Source: Isoetes taiwanensis (Eukaryota > Streptophyta > Lycopodiopsida > Isoetales > Isoetaceae). Taken from it: 64,000 nucleotides of DNA. The DNA lies in contig JAJEKV010000040.1 in NCBI GenBank assembly GCA_021234155.1, positions 8,245,161-8,309,160 on the forward strand, in the 5' to 3' direction. Both the position numbers and the translations under genes were made by a program. Below, one piece after another: positions 1 to 11,577 of this stretch (the first letter of the stretch is position 1; each line of letters begins with the position of its first letter). The notes under the pieces were generated by a model. It was not told the DNA's origin, ran no database searches, and saw nothing but the letters and a program-made list of their open reading frames with translations.

Positions 1-2
1 GT

Positions 3-866
3 ACTGCAGGTACTAATCCAGGAGGTGGTCCCACTGAGAGTGCAAGTGCAAGTTCAGGTGGTGAAAGCTCGGGTGGTGGATCTGTTGTTGGTGGAGGTAG
101 CTCTGCAATTCAAACTGATGCCACTAAAATAATGGAGGCCCAAGCCATTATTATGAGCAAGGTAGGAACTGCTTTGAAATTAAAATTGAGAGGTGCTTGA
201 CCAAAGGAGATGTGGGAATATATGATTAAACATTTTGAAATCAAGAGTTCATCCCAGATAGATGTTTTGGAAAAACAACTTAGAAGACTTAAGTTGTTTG
301 AAAAAGACAATATAACTGAGTTTATGGAGAAATTTGAGTCCATAATTGCAGACTTAGAAGGTCACGGGGATCTATTGTGAATGATCAAAATCAAATTACG
401 TACTTAGCCAAGTCGGGTTTCTCATAATTCTCATTTAGCTACACTAATTAGGAATGTGGCTACTAGCAAAGAGCATGCTGTAAAAATGATTCAAACAGAG
501 TTTGAACAGACTCGAAGGGGTTTTGATGATGAAGAGCAATCACCAGAAGTACTATTCAGTGGGAAGTTTAAAAAGGGTGTAAGTACTTCAGAAATCAGTA
601 AAGATAAAATAGGGCCATGTTTTAAATGTAACAGGTATGGTCATTTAAAAGCAAATTGTACTTTTGAGGGCAAGGTGTTCAAGTGTTTTAACTGTGATGG
701 TAAAGGACATTTGGCTTCAGAATGTCCAAGTCCTAAATCTTCATCTGGAAGAGGGAGAGGTCGTGCAGGCTGGAGGAGGGGGAGAGGGAGGTTTCAACCA
801 AGTATGAATCTGGTAAAAGAGGAAGTATTGAGGAAGCTAGCAGTGGAGATGAAATTTTTGAGGTAA
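3..866 (+). pseudogene. gag: copia gag (nucleocapsid), broken
   Basis: Gag packages element RNA into virus-like particles. Frame 3 opens with a Gly/Ser-rich stretch, reads through a helical gag-like segment, is cut by TGA at 198-200 and again near 378, and continues in another frame at 456-866. The 456-866 part carries two CCHC zinc knuckles, CFKCNRYGHLKANC and CFNCDGKGHLASEC, followed by an Arg/Gly-rich basic tail. Two intact knuckles identify it as a nucleocapsid. The N terminus is incomplete because the window starts inside it. It is non-functional as read. Confidence 0.85.
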
Positions 867-907
867 CGTGTAATCATGTCTCAAATAATGTTCTTACTTC
901 AAAATCC

Positions 908-1777
908 TTGCATGACAATTTTTGTGTGATAGATTCAGGAGCAGAAAAAAGTGTAGTCTTCAAGCCAAATCTGCTTCAGAATTGTGTAAAGAAAGTTGGG
1001 CATGTACAGTTGGGAGATGGTGGAGTGCAGCAGATTAAGGATGTTGGTGTTTTAGAAATCTTTGATTTACAAGGGAAACCTGTTAAACTCAAAGATGTGT
1101 TGTGTGTTCCTGGACTAGTAAGAAATTTGATTTCAGTAAGTCAACTTGTTGATCTTGGTTACAAAGTTGTATTTGAAAAACTGGAATGTACTATTTTTCA
1201 TGATAATGAAATCAAGTTCGTTGGCAGACGTGTTGGTAACTTGTTTGGTTTTCCATACAGTCATGTTCCATGTCTAAATTCCATTGAATGTACTTCCAAA
1301 CAAGTTTGGCATACTAGGCTTGGACATACAAATTTCAAGAATCTTGATGCTCTGGAAAAGAGAGGATTGATCACCATGACTTCAAATAAGGAAGAGAAGA
1401 TTTGTGCTGGCCGGATGCTTGGAAAGCAGACTAGACAAATCTTTAAGAAGTCAAAACACAGGTCAAAAAGAATTTTGGAGTTAATTCACACAGATTTGTG
1501 TGGGCCTATAAATGTAACTAGTATATCTGGTTACAAGTATTTTATGACTTTTATTGATGATTTCGGTAGAAGAGCTAATTGCTATTTATTGAAATCAAAA
1601 GATCAAGCTCTAGATGCTTTTAAAATTTTTGTTGCTGAAGTAGAGTTGGAAACCTGGAGCAAAGATCAAATGTATCGATCCGGAGGAGGTGGTGAATATC
1701 CGCCGGATGAATTTAAATGGTTCTGTGCATCCAAAGGTATTAAAAGACAACTTACATGTCGGTATTCTCCACAGTGA
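908..1777 (+). pseudogene. pol: copia protease, GAG-pre-integrase and integrase N-terminal part
   Basis: The ORF begins with the aspartic-protease signature VIDSGAEKSVVF, where DSG holds the catalytic Asp. The GAG-pre-integrase motif VWHTRLGHTNFKNL follows near residue 135. The integrase core then starts with IHTDLCGP, giving the first catalytic Asp, and YFMTFIDDFGR. The frame is lost at 1777, where the second and third catalytic positions should follow. Between 1778 and 2216 further integrase-like peptides appear in shifting frames with stops. The usual polyprotein is therefore split and inactive. Confidence 0.88.
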
Positions 1778-2454
1778 GAATGGAGTGGCGTAAAGAAAAA
1801 AATAGAACCTTATTAAATGCGGTCGGATCTATGTTGAAGTATTCAGGGATTGCCAAATTTTTTATGGGATGAGGCAATCGAAAACTGCGGTGTTTATTCA
1901 AAACAAAGGTTGCCTTCAATGAGCATAAATGGAGCCATACACGAAATGCTATGGTGGGTAAGGCACCATCTTTGAAAAAAATTTAGAACTTATGGTTGTT
2001 TGGCTTTTGCGGGTTCGAGAAGAATTAAGGAAAAAGCTTGATGATCGATCTTATATACCGTTATCCGGTAGGCTATGATGAAAATTCAAAGGGATATAGA
2101 TTATACAATTCAGCTCAAAGGAAAATAATTATTAGCGGAGATGTGGTATTTTCCTCGAAAATCAGTTTTCTGAGAACTATTCCTAAAAAGTAAATAAAAC
2201 AGATGGCAAGGAAGCTATGAATAATCAAAAGGAAACTAATAGTCTACATGAAGAGTCAATTAAACTTGAAGGAAATACTAGTGTAGATGGTCAGACTAAG
2301 GTTGCAGACTTTAGTGATGATGATGATGAGATAGAACAAGTAGAAGAACCTGCAAATGGGACTGAAAAACCTGCAGAAGATACTCAACATATACATGAAG
2401 AAATAGTGGAAAAACCAAAAAGGAAAAGAAGAACTGAAGCACAGATGCTACAGG
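1778..2454 (+). pseudogene. Degenerate copia integrase C-terminus and linker to RT
   Basis: The three frames mix stop codons with copia integrase-like peptides, such as a stretch equivalent to RKNRTLLNA just after 1780 and a FLWDEA-like segment near 1865. From 2217 to 2516 an open frame encodes an acidic, Asp/Glu-rich linker ending in KPKRKRRTEAQ. This is a common composition for the region between integrase and reverse transcriptase. It is decayed polyprotein rather than a separate gene. Confidence 0.7.
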
Positions 2455-3288
2455 ATGAAAATAAGGATATTGCATTATTTGGAAGTATTTGGAAGGGATG
2501 TTCATGGCAGAAGTAAAAGATTGCTGGAAAGTGAGGGGGAAATAAACACAGTATTTGATATTCTAGTGCTAGAAAATGAAGAGGCTCCAAAAAGTTATAA
2601 TGAGGCTATAAGTGGAAAAAATAAAGATGACTGGATGAAAGCTATGGAAGATGAAATGAACTCATTTCATAGAACTAATACGTATATACTTGTGGACAGA
2701 CCTGAAAGTAAAAATGTTGTAGGAAGCAAATGGATATACAGAATTAAACTTGGAGCTGATGGGAAATCCAGAAAATACAAAGCTAGACTTGTTGCTCAAG
2801 GATTCACTCAAAAGCAAGGTCAAGACTTTGATGAAACATTTTCTCCATTAGTAAAGATTAATAGTCTTCGAATGTTGTTAGCTATTGCAAATTCTGAAGA
2901 CTTAGAGATTCATCATATGGATGTCAGTACAGCATTTTTAAATGCTAAATTGGAAGAAGAAATTTATCTAAAACCAGCTCCAGGATTTGACAAAATTGAA
3001 GGTAAGGTTTGGAAGTTGAATCGAGCTGTGTATGGGTTAAAACAGGCTCCTAGAGAATGGTACAAATGTATGGATGGCTATTTGCTTGAACAGGGATTTG
3101 AGAAGTTTCTGTGTGATGGGAATCTATATAGATTTAGAAGTGGAGATGAATGGTGTGTGATTGCTCTATATGTAGATGATAATATTATGGTAGCGAAAGG
3201 CAAGAATATTCTTTTGCATTGTAAGAATATTTTGAGTAAAAGATTTCAAATGACTGATTTAGAGAATCAAGAGGTTTCTTGGAATTGA
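2455..3288 (+). pseudogene. pol: copia reverse transcriptase
   Basis: This is the RT domain of the copia polyprotein, which copies element RNA into DNA. Visible motifs in order are SKWIYRIKLGADGKSRKYKA, VAQGFTQKQGQDFDETFSP, MDVSTAFLNAKLEEEIYLKP, YGLKQAPREWY and the catalytic YVDD box near the C terminus. These are typical RVT_2 family motifs and the catalytic aspartates are present. The frame stops at 3288 and RNase H resumes from 3279 in another frame, so a small frameshift separates the two domains. Confidence 0.92.
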
Positions 3289-4148
3289 AGTCCGCAGGGA
3301 CGGGGACAAACAAGACTTTACTCTTAAGTCAACAAACACATATTACTAATATGTTAAAAACGTTTAAAATGCAGGATTGTAATGTTGCAGATACTCCATT
3401 AGTACCTGGACACAGAATTTCAGAAGATATGTGCCCAAAATCTACTCAGGAGGTGAGGCAAATGGAAAGAACTCCATACAGATCTTTAATTGGTTGTCTT
3501 GCTTATGTGGCTAATTGTACAAGGCCAGATATTTCCTTCTTTGTCAATTTATTAAGCGGATATAATAACAATCACGGTGTAGCTCATTGGACTCTTTGCA
3601 AAAGAATTTTGAGGTATTTAAAGGGCTCCTTGGAAGTTGGAATTATGTACAATCCAGCTAAACTTGAACTGAAAGCATATTGTGATTCAGACTGGGGAGG
3701 AGATTTAGATCAAAGAAAATCCACTTCGGGTTATTTAGTCATGTTGGGTGGGGCACCTGTAGCCTGGAAGTGCAAAAAGCAGTCTAGCATAGCACTGTCA
3801 AGTGCAGAGGCTGAATACAGTGCAGCCTGCTTAGTAGCAAAGGAGTTGATTTGGGAAAGAAGACTCTTAGCAGAATTGGAAACTCCACAGAATAATCCTA
3901 CTGCTATTTACTGTGACAATACCAGTTGCATAGCTATGTCAAAAAACCCTGTTCTTCACGAAAGAACAAAGCACATTGAAATGGAAGTCCACTTTCTTAG
4001 AGACATGGTGAAGAAAAACATGCTACAAATGATATATGTTGCAACGGATGGACAATTAGCTGATATTCTCACCAAGGCACTTACAACCAGCAGGTTTCTC
4101 AAGCTAAGAACAATAATCCAGTATAATCAGAATCTGCTTATTACATGA
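3279..4148 (+). pseudogene. pol: copia RNase H domain
   Basis: This is the C-terminal connection and RNase H segment of the polyprotein. It starts with the end of the RT domain (PYRSLIGCLAYVANCTRPDI) and carries the RNase H motifs AYCDSDWGGD, SSAEAEYSAA and YCDNTSCIAMSKNP, ending with HFLRDMV. The acidic residues of the RNase H active site appear intact. The stop is at 4146-4148, only 8 bases before the LTR, as is normal for copia elements. Confidence 0.92.
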
Positions 4149-4156
4149 AGGGGGAA

Positions 4157-4752
4157 TGTTGTAGTTGTCATGTAATAATTGTGAGTGATATTCTATTCTA
4201 ATCTATGAGAAGCAGTGGCAGTAGATTAGAGCAGTGGCATGTTAAATGGTGTCATGTTATACAAAGCTTTGGAAAGACCTATGAGAAGCAGTGGCAGTTA
4301 GTCAAAGTCAAAGGTGGCGGGCACCCCCTACCCGGGTGTTGCTGGGCTCGCTAGAAACACACAGACACCCCCTGCCCGCCACTTAGGGTTTGCGTTGACC
4401 AGTCAAAGTCAAAGTCAACTAGGGCCGAATTTTAAGGAAGGCAAGTCTATCTACTCCTGATTTTTAGGCAAGTTGGAGAACTTTCTATATGAAGGGGATG
4501 CACAATTTGACAAGTGGATGCACCCGGATTGGAAGGTAAATATGGAGATAAATACTGGAGTAATGGATAGACAGGTAGCTTACAGGTCGAGAGCTGAGCG
4601 CAGGAGTTGTATTTTGTAGAAGGTTCTTGGATGAGTGACCATATTTTGGCTCCATGAACCTAAGCTTTTATAAGCCTTGTTTATAAAGTTGTCTAGCAAA
4701 TTTGGTGAATAAAGCTATTGTTATACTGACTATTTCTGGAACAATTTCTACA
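4157..4752 (+). repeat. 3' LTR of the copia element
   Basis: The LTR starts TGTTGTAGTTGTCATG right after a purine tract and ends CAATTTCTACA, giving the TG...CA boundaries typical of LTRs. It is about 596 bp. It contains an internal short duplication (TATGAGAAGCAGTGGCAGT near 4204 and 4278) and an AATAAAG polyadenylation-like signal near 4709. No second LTR is present in the window, so the length is judged from its ends only. Confidence 0.8.
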
Positions 4753-6887
4753 GATGGCCCAAGGGCACTAAAAAACTGAACAATGTGAAGTAAAAGTCAA
4801 TGTGAAGCAAAAGACTAAACTGACAATTGAGCTTAAAAGAATAATGAAGAAACTTATAGCAATGGAACTTGGGTAAACAAAAGCAAGGCACGAAACAATG
4901 GGACTAAATGGAGCAACACAAGCTTGATAGAGTAAGGATGCGACTGAGGTGACCAAAAATAATCTGAAGTAACGGCGAATCACGCGCAAAATCATGGAAA
5001 ATGGAACATATGGAGCAATAGAGCAAATGGAACTACAAGAAAAAATTAATAGAAAAATGAAGCAAGTGGACCAAATGAGACAATGAAATAAAGGATTTCA
5101 TGGGATAAATGGGATCCAACTATATCACAAGCACAGACCATTGAAACCATGAACCAAATGGCATGAAGCCATGTAAAGGAAAGTGAACCAAATCATGTGC
5201 ACCCTTAAGCCTTGAAACATGGTGCCGACAGGAAATAACAAATGAAATTAAAGCTTGTTAGGAAATATCATAAGAAATTAAACTCATAAATGCATCATGT
5301 CATGCGATAGAAAAATAAAAGAGTGGAACATAAAGGTTCACATATCAGAAAGATACGAAGCAGAGTGTTTGCACATGCTTAAGGCGACAACAACGAAAAT
5401 TTTCCAAGTATAAAAGAACGATCATAGAAAGCAGTTTCCAACTACAAATGAGCAGTTTCCGGTCACAAAATGAGGTCCCGACAACAGTTTCTTAAAATTG
5501 AAATATATGGTGCAAAGAATGCAAATGTAAAATGGTCAAAGCTCATATCCACAAGATTGAGATTCATGGTACATATGCAAAAAGAGGGAATGTAAGGACC
5601 AAATTTTGTGAAAAAGCAAGAGACAGAAGATGCACCATTGCTAGACGAATAACTTTAAAGAAGTGAAGGTCACATCCTATGAAGAAATTACCAAGCTAAG
5701 TAGGAAGAGGTATCCCCTATGCCTAACAAGATGAACAATGAAATGTCGAACAAAATAACTGCGCTAATACCTCCAATGCCATCGAGAACTTGTCGTCTAG
5801 TACATGCAAACTTGTGCTTAGGAGACAAAACTCTACAGGCGATCCGATGTATCATGGCCTCCAAATGCGTAAAAACATTTCGCCATAAGGCACTCATCAA
5901 ACTCTGTGAGGGCAATACAAAGAGTCAACCACGACACACGAAAACTTCGACACCATAGGCAAAAAATAACAAATGGCACCAGAAGCATGGACAACGTGTC
6001 ATGGAGCCATGGAGTAAATATAAATAAGAAAGATTAGAACTAATAGAGATATACAAAGAAGTGGAAATGACGAGGCAAAGGAAAAAGTACCAAATGAAAA
6101 ATACAAGCACGTCAAAGGGAGAGAGTGGGCCATCAATGGAGATGTAACTATGTCCACGGAGATTCTTGGGGTCCCAAACGACCCCAGTTGGTCACTTAGT
6201 CTTGTCCAGGCATGTTACTGATGCAAATACGCCTGAGAAGCTCATCCAAACAAGGAGTTAGAACAAATAAAACATTGATGCTAAATGTACCATAATCACG
6301 CCACAAATGAGATGCAATTAAGCCTCAGGAAGGGCAAAGAACTAGACTCCAATCTACATACCTCAAATCATAGAACAACAGCTATCCCACAAACTCGAGA
6401 CCCTAGGCACCATGAGTCAAAGAAACATATCTAGAAAAGTATACTGCAAAACCTCACCAGTTTTGGCACCCCTAGTCAAAGACCGTCGGAATAGCACAAG
6501 CGTAGATGCAATAGTAGTAGAAAAGGATTGTAAAAGGAACAAGAACCTTGTTGTTAATCCGAGAACGAACTTTGAAAAAAGACTAGCAGGAATTCAATGT
6601 TAAAAGAAACCATATACGCCAGACATAAGAACAATGTGAAGCGTGTACAATAACCAAGGGGCGTGAACCAAGCAGCTTAAAGGAGCGATATGGAAAACCG
6701 GCAAAAATAAAAACCGAAGAACAAAGGAAGGCAAAAGACCATAAGAAAAAGGCCAAGGAATAAATTTGTAGGGGAAACGGAGACCCGGCATCCCCCGCCA
6801 AGAGGGGAACAAGGGAAACCAATTGCTAGTATCCCTTGAAAAGTCTGAACCCGACACAGGCGGAGGCGGTTGTGATCGGTTGCATTA
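4753..6887. other. No gene recognised; A-rich intergenic DNA
   Basis: This stretch is purine- and A-rich on the plus strand. The few short open frames show no motif, no codon structure and no splice-site arrangement that I can support. It may hold very old, unrecognisable retrotransposon sequence, but nothing specific can be named. Confidence 0.6.
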
Positions 6888-7776
6888 GGGCGGATTTGGG
6901 GTCTCAAAATGGCCCATATCTTGGATGCCAGAATTCCACGTCATGTTTCTCGCGACCAATGATGTTTGCGCATTTTTTTCCAAAGTCAATATTAGTTGGC
7001 AAGTAGAAAGAGGAGCAGGCTTACTTGGCATCCACATGGCGAAATTTCATAGGACATGTTTGTGCATTCATTGCAACCACATTAATGGCCCGCATTTTTC
7101 GAAAATTGTATCGCGGACCAAAATAATGGCTACTTTTCCCGCCTACTGTGCACATGCCCACATGCACCAACCACCTTATCAAATTTTGGCACCAAGATTT
7201 CCATTGTTCACATTAGCGCCGCTATGTGCATCCTCTCCGCCTTCGCTCTTCATTTGGAATCCAAGGCTCCAATAGTGTCTGTGTTTTTGCGGGGCGAGCA
7301 TGGAGTTAAGCAACAACAGCGAGGCGATGTGCGGACAAGCAAACGTACGTTACATGCCATGTTTTTACTACCCAAATTTTCATTCTGAAGTTTTCCTACT
7401 TTTCAGCTCTTCCCATTCATCGTATTGCTCCTTGCCATTCATTCTTACAATTCAACGACCGATCTGTATCTCTAATTGCATCCATCATTGCTCCTAGTAC
7501 TCCTACATTGCTTCTGCAGTTCATCACTTACAAAACAATAAAGGCATGACGGTGGAAGGATATCTATCCATAGGCTCGTGGGTGAGAATGCTATCCTTAA
7601 CGTAGGGTGACTATGGAGTTACATGTGCGGGGCGACATTCATCATAATGAATAGGTAGAACCATAGGGTTCAAAATAAATACTATGGATAGTATATTGCA
7701 AAAAAAAAAAGCGAAGGGAGGGGGGAAGGGATTTGAAGAGGAGGATATTTGCAAATTTGCACCCTCAATAATACAT

Positions 7777-9184
7777 GGATCACACCATGCGAAAATGCAT
7801 ATGCACTTTATAAATGTGTAGTGAGATTTCGCGTCATGTGATCCTTGCTTCTTTTTTCTTCCCTCTTCTTGATTTATATTCACTCACTGAATCAAATATT
7901 TTTCTTTGGGCTATATTTATCAGATGTCGGGGATTTGAGACTAGGGAAAAGCATTACTAGCATCGTTGTTGTCTAACATATGGACATAAGAGACATGCTT
8001 TTCCAAGGTATACATTCAGGGCAATGGGCATCTAGTTTTACGTTGTAAAGTTGTGGGAGCCGAGCTTGAAAGTCGTCCCATGACCTCTTTTAAGCGAATT
8101 GTGCAAGCCTTATGAGAATGGTGTCCTTGCAATGAAGAAATGTTTGATAAGACGTGCATCCAGGGTTGTTGAAAAAATGAGTTACAAAATATTTGCTCCA
8201 TTAGAGGTGTTTACTAATGCCACGACACAAAAGCTCCAGAGATATATTGTATAAAATGTCGCTTTCATGAGCCTTTGGATCAATTAACTCAAAGTGTTAC
8301 ATATGGAAACATTGTTAGGTTTGATAAAAAAACATAAAAATATTTAATAAAGCTTTGGTTGTTGGTAAAGTATTGGCTTATTGATTAAGTGTTTGTATTT
8401 TGCTTTGGGACCCTCTTTGAAAAAGTTTAGTTCATAAAACATAATATAACTTGGAATGATACATATTTTATATGCAAATGGGAGACTATTGATGAGGGAC
8501 TTGGTGTTATTATCTATTGACAACAAACAAGAAAGTGGATCACACCATGCGAATTTAGTATATTCCAACCTTTTAGCTTATACAAAATTCGCTTGGTGTG
8601 ATCTTTTTGGAAAAAGATGACTTCCTATAGTAAAATTACTTTGATTATCTTTTAATAAAAGATATATATATGTGTCTTATTTGAAGTTATGTGTGGATAT
8701 GTGACGTGCTCATGTTTGCTTTTTGAAAAAGGCTAATAACTTTATGTACTACTAGAGTTGGTAAAGTATTTTAGATGCAAATAGGATGCTTGATGTGATC
8801 CTTCTTAAAAAAAGATATGCTCTTTGAAAAGGACTAATAACTTTATGCACTTAGGGTGGTAAAGCATTAAATGAGAAGGGGTACTTGTGTTTAATTTTAA
8901 TTTGACAACAAATAAGAAAGTGGATCACACGATGCGAATTTAGTGTGTTCCATTTTTGTTGCATATGTACTATTCGCTTGGTGTGATCCTTCTTGAAAAA
9001 TAATATGCTCTTTGAAAAGGGATAATGACTTATGTACTTAAGAGTGGTAAAGCACTTTAGATACAAATAGGAATGAGTACTTGTGTTTAATTTTAATTTG
9101 ACAACAAATAAGAAAGTGGATCACACCATGCGAATTTAGTGTGTCCCTTTTTTTTGCATATGTATTATTCGCTTGGTGTGATCC
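7777..9184. repeat. Array of GGATCACACC hairpins
   Basis: Four short inverted repeats lie at 7777-7844, 8537-8603, 8922-8989 and 9118-9184. Each has one arm close to GGATCACACCATGCGAAT and the other close to ATTCGCTTGGTGTGATCC, with a 25-35 base loop. Two copies belong to a direct repeat of about 196 bp that starts near 8882 and 9078. That repeat also shares the upstream block TTTGACAACAAATAAGAAAG. Solitary arms occur near 8775 and 9344, and a diverged fifth hairpin lies at 10919-10984 preceded by the same TTTGACAACAA block. The arms are better conserved than the loops. Confidence 0.8.
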
Positions 9185-10051
9185 ATCTTGAAAAAAAAAA
9201 TAGCTTTCAAGTAAAAGGAAAGAAAGAAATGTCATATTTAAAGTGTAAAGTGTTAGTATGTAAAGTGTTGGTTTATTAAAATACTATTTGTTTACGCTAA
9301 GTTGTAAGTTCAATATTTGTGTTTCTATTTACGTTTTTACGCAAGGATCACACCAGGCGAATCCTCTTTAAACAAGGATGGCTTTGACCTTCAATATTCA
9401 TAAATTTTATGAATGTTTGCATATAAGAATGTCACATATCATATTTTCTTAAAAAATGGTCATCAAATGGATAACTAGTCAAAGAGTTCTTCTACTACTT
9501 AAAGAGTTTCAAGACTCATTTTTGCTATAATTTAAATAGCAATAGATTTTTAAAGGAATCTGTTGTGAAAAGCAAAGACTTCTTGTATTAGAGGTATCTA
9601 AACACAAACATCATAACCTTTGTACTTCAAGAATGTATAAACCCTTTGTATAAACCAATCATAAAATTGCATATTTCCATACAATTCACATCCATTCATA
9701 AAATTTATACAATTGCCTACATTCATCCAATTCAGCTCTATTCACACAATTGCATACACTAGCTGCCCTTGTCATATACACAAATCCTATAAACACCAAA
9801 ACATGTACAGTAAAAAAACAAGTTAGGTATTCAAATGGAATTAGAAGCAAAAACTTTTTACATTCAAAATTTTTTATGGCCGTATGGCTTTACATCAGAA
9901 CATCATTTTGTAAATTTAAATGCCCGGAGGCTTCAACTATTCATAACAAAAAAGCCTGGAGGCTTGCAGTCATATGGTAAGAAGCTGGAGGCAAGCTGGA
10001 GGCTAAGAACAAGGAAAAAAAAAAAAAAGAGGTGCTCTGCCCTAACAAATT

Positions 10052-10484
10052 TCATTCATCTGCTTCACCATCTGCAAAACAAAAAAATAAGAAATAACCG
10101 TTAGTTGAATGCTTAAGAAAAGAAAGAAAACATGCATGTACCTTTTAGCAACGCCATGAGCTCCTCGAAGTCAGCGGATTCGTCTTCAACTTCTTCATCT
10201 TCTTCATCATCTTCGGCTTCTTCTCCTTCGGTAGACCACTCATTCTCTGAAGAATCTCCTTCCCAGCCTTCAAGAACACCTGTGATGAACTCCTGCTCCG
10301 AAATTTCCTCTGATTCCTCATTCTCTGATTCCTCATCAGAGGAATCAGAGGAATCAGAGGAATCGGAAGCATTCAAAGCAAGAACCGTGGGCAGCGGAGG
10401 GAACAGCGGAGGGAACACCTCTTCCAGCCGTAATAGGCGCCTCTTGGAGGACACCTCCAGCTCTTCCCTAGCTAATCTCTTCAT
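10052..10484 (-). CDS. Two-exon gene for a 120-aa acidic protein of unknown function
   Basis: Exon 1 runs from ATG at 10484 to 10142. An in-frame stop lies five codons upstream, so the start is well defined. The intron 10141-10072 begins GTACATGC, has a CTAAC branch-point-like site and ends in a T-rich tract plus GCAG. Exon 2 (10071-10052) joins in phase and ends in TGA after DGEADE. The predicted protein starts basic (MKRLAREELEVSSKRRLLRL), has a Pro-rich turn FPPLFPPLP, then a Ser/Asp/Glu-rich tail with SDSSDSSDSSDEE and a final FEELMALLKD. It could be a nuclear acidic protein. No family is recognised. It sits inside the putative DNA transposon, as cargo or captured host sequence. Confidence 0.6.
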
Positions 10485-10918
10485 GGCGATGGACTAGCGA
10501 AATTGGGCGAAGGATCTAACGAAGATTGGGCGGAGAATGGGGGGAGAATGGGCGCCAATCTAGGTTGGAATAGATATAGGCTGGATTAGACGTGAAAATC
10601 GTAGGAATGATTCGAATTCCAGTCTTATCAACCATCATTACATGCCATTATGTGCATGTCTCGAAATTTGAGCCATATCCAATATCTTCCTTTTTTAACC
10701 TTATTCCTAAACCTATATGATTTGAGTTTAACCTGAAAATGAACACCGATATAATTCGAATTTAACATACTATTTAATACCAAGATGCTACGTCACACTA
10801 TGTCGATAATTGGGATTTAAAAAAAAAACACTCCAAACCCTCCTCGAGAAAACCACGTAAGTGCCGACCTCACTTGTGTTTAAGTTTAATTTGACAACAA
10901 GCAACTTCCATACTGCGT

Positions 10919-10984
10919 GGATCGCACGGCGCGAAATGAAGGTGTACAATTTGTATGCCCCAACACAATTCGCTTCGTGTGAAC
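10919..10984. repeat. Diverged member of the GGATCACACC hairpin family
   Basis: The left arm is GGATCGCACGGCGCGAAA and the right arm is ATTCGCTTCGTGTGAACC. As with the others, a TTTGACAACAA block lies upstream. It sits between the acidic-protein gene and the right end of the putative transposon. Confidence 0.65.
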
Positions 10985-11577
10985 CGAACGTCCGTACTAA
11001 CCTCGTTTTTGAAATTTGCAACGTGCATATGGAAATCGAAAAGTCCATTCTCTTACAATCCATGCTTTTATACATTAAGCAAATTCAAATTTCGAATTGT
11101 AGGGGGCGGGAAGCCTGTATTAGGGTGAAGTAAAGATCCCGGTTAAGGCGCAGCCGTAGCACCTCGAAATGAAAGTCTGATCTGATACAAAGCTTCAACC
11201 TACACATTCAAATTTTGAAATGTAGAAGGCGGGAAGCTTATATGGCCATGGCCTCTAAATGAAAATAGCGCAAGACAAGAATCGGTGACGTGCACGCTTG
11301 GTATCTGACAAACTAAAAGACACCGTCATGAGTTGCCGGTATGCTATAATGCAAGTGGCTTTTTAGAAGCGCCACGTGTTGCATCAGTCTGTCTGACAAC
11401 CAACAGAATTAAATACATATGGCACCATGAATGTGCGATCCCCCTTATTCCGGGAGAATATTTCAAGCAAATCTGTAATTATGAGAGTTTGGTATCCTAG
11501 GTGGCATAGAAAAAAAGGAGCGGAAATATGACGTGGAATGGCTGATAGGAGGCTGTTTTGAGACCCCAAATCCGCCC

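Larger units (their letters stand above)
1..4752 (+). mobile_element. Ty1-copia LTR retrotransposon, 5' end outside window
   Basis: The order gag, protease, integrase, reverse transcriptase, RNase H, then an LTR is the diagnostic Ty1-copia order. The 5' LTR, primer-binding site and start of gag lie upstream of base 1. The coding region is broken by an in-frame stop in gag near 198, frame changes around 866-908 and 1777-2455, and one at about 3280. The element therefore looks unable to make its own proteins. The best preserved part is the RT and RNase H region. A purine tract (4147-4156) precedes the 3' LTR, as expected for second-strand priming. The target-site duplication cannot be checked because the left end is missing. 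Confidence 0.95.
6888..11577. mobile_element. Putative DNA transposon with inverted termini
   Basis: The left end reads GGGCGGATTTGGGGTCTC followed by AAAA and the right end is its exact reverse complement. With the flanking CATTA and TAATG the perfect inverted match is 27 bp. The match continues more loosely for about 70 bp, both ends sharing an ATTCCACGTCAT block. If TA is the duplicated target, the original site was the palindrome CATTAATG, as in Tc1/mariner-like insertions. No clean 8- or 9-bp duplication supports hAT or Mutator. No transposase is visible, so it would be non-autonomous. It contains the hairpin array at 7777-9184 and the spliced acidic gene at 10052-10484. The superfamily is undecided. 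Confidence 0.6.

Noticed and set aside
6925-7275. 116-aa plus-strand ORF inside the left end of the inverted-repeat element
   Set aside because: It overlaps the terminal repeat region, has no motif and no coding-like composition.
7300-7350. Possible first exon starting ATGGAGTTAAGC with a GTACGT donor
   Set aside because: No convincing following exon or homology was seen; a chance match is likely.
10132-10497. Plus-strand 121-aa Ser-rich ORF
   Set aside because: It is the antisense shadow of the acidic protein gene. Only the minus strand has splice signals and a supported start.
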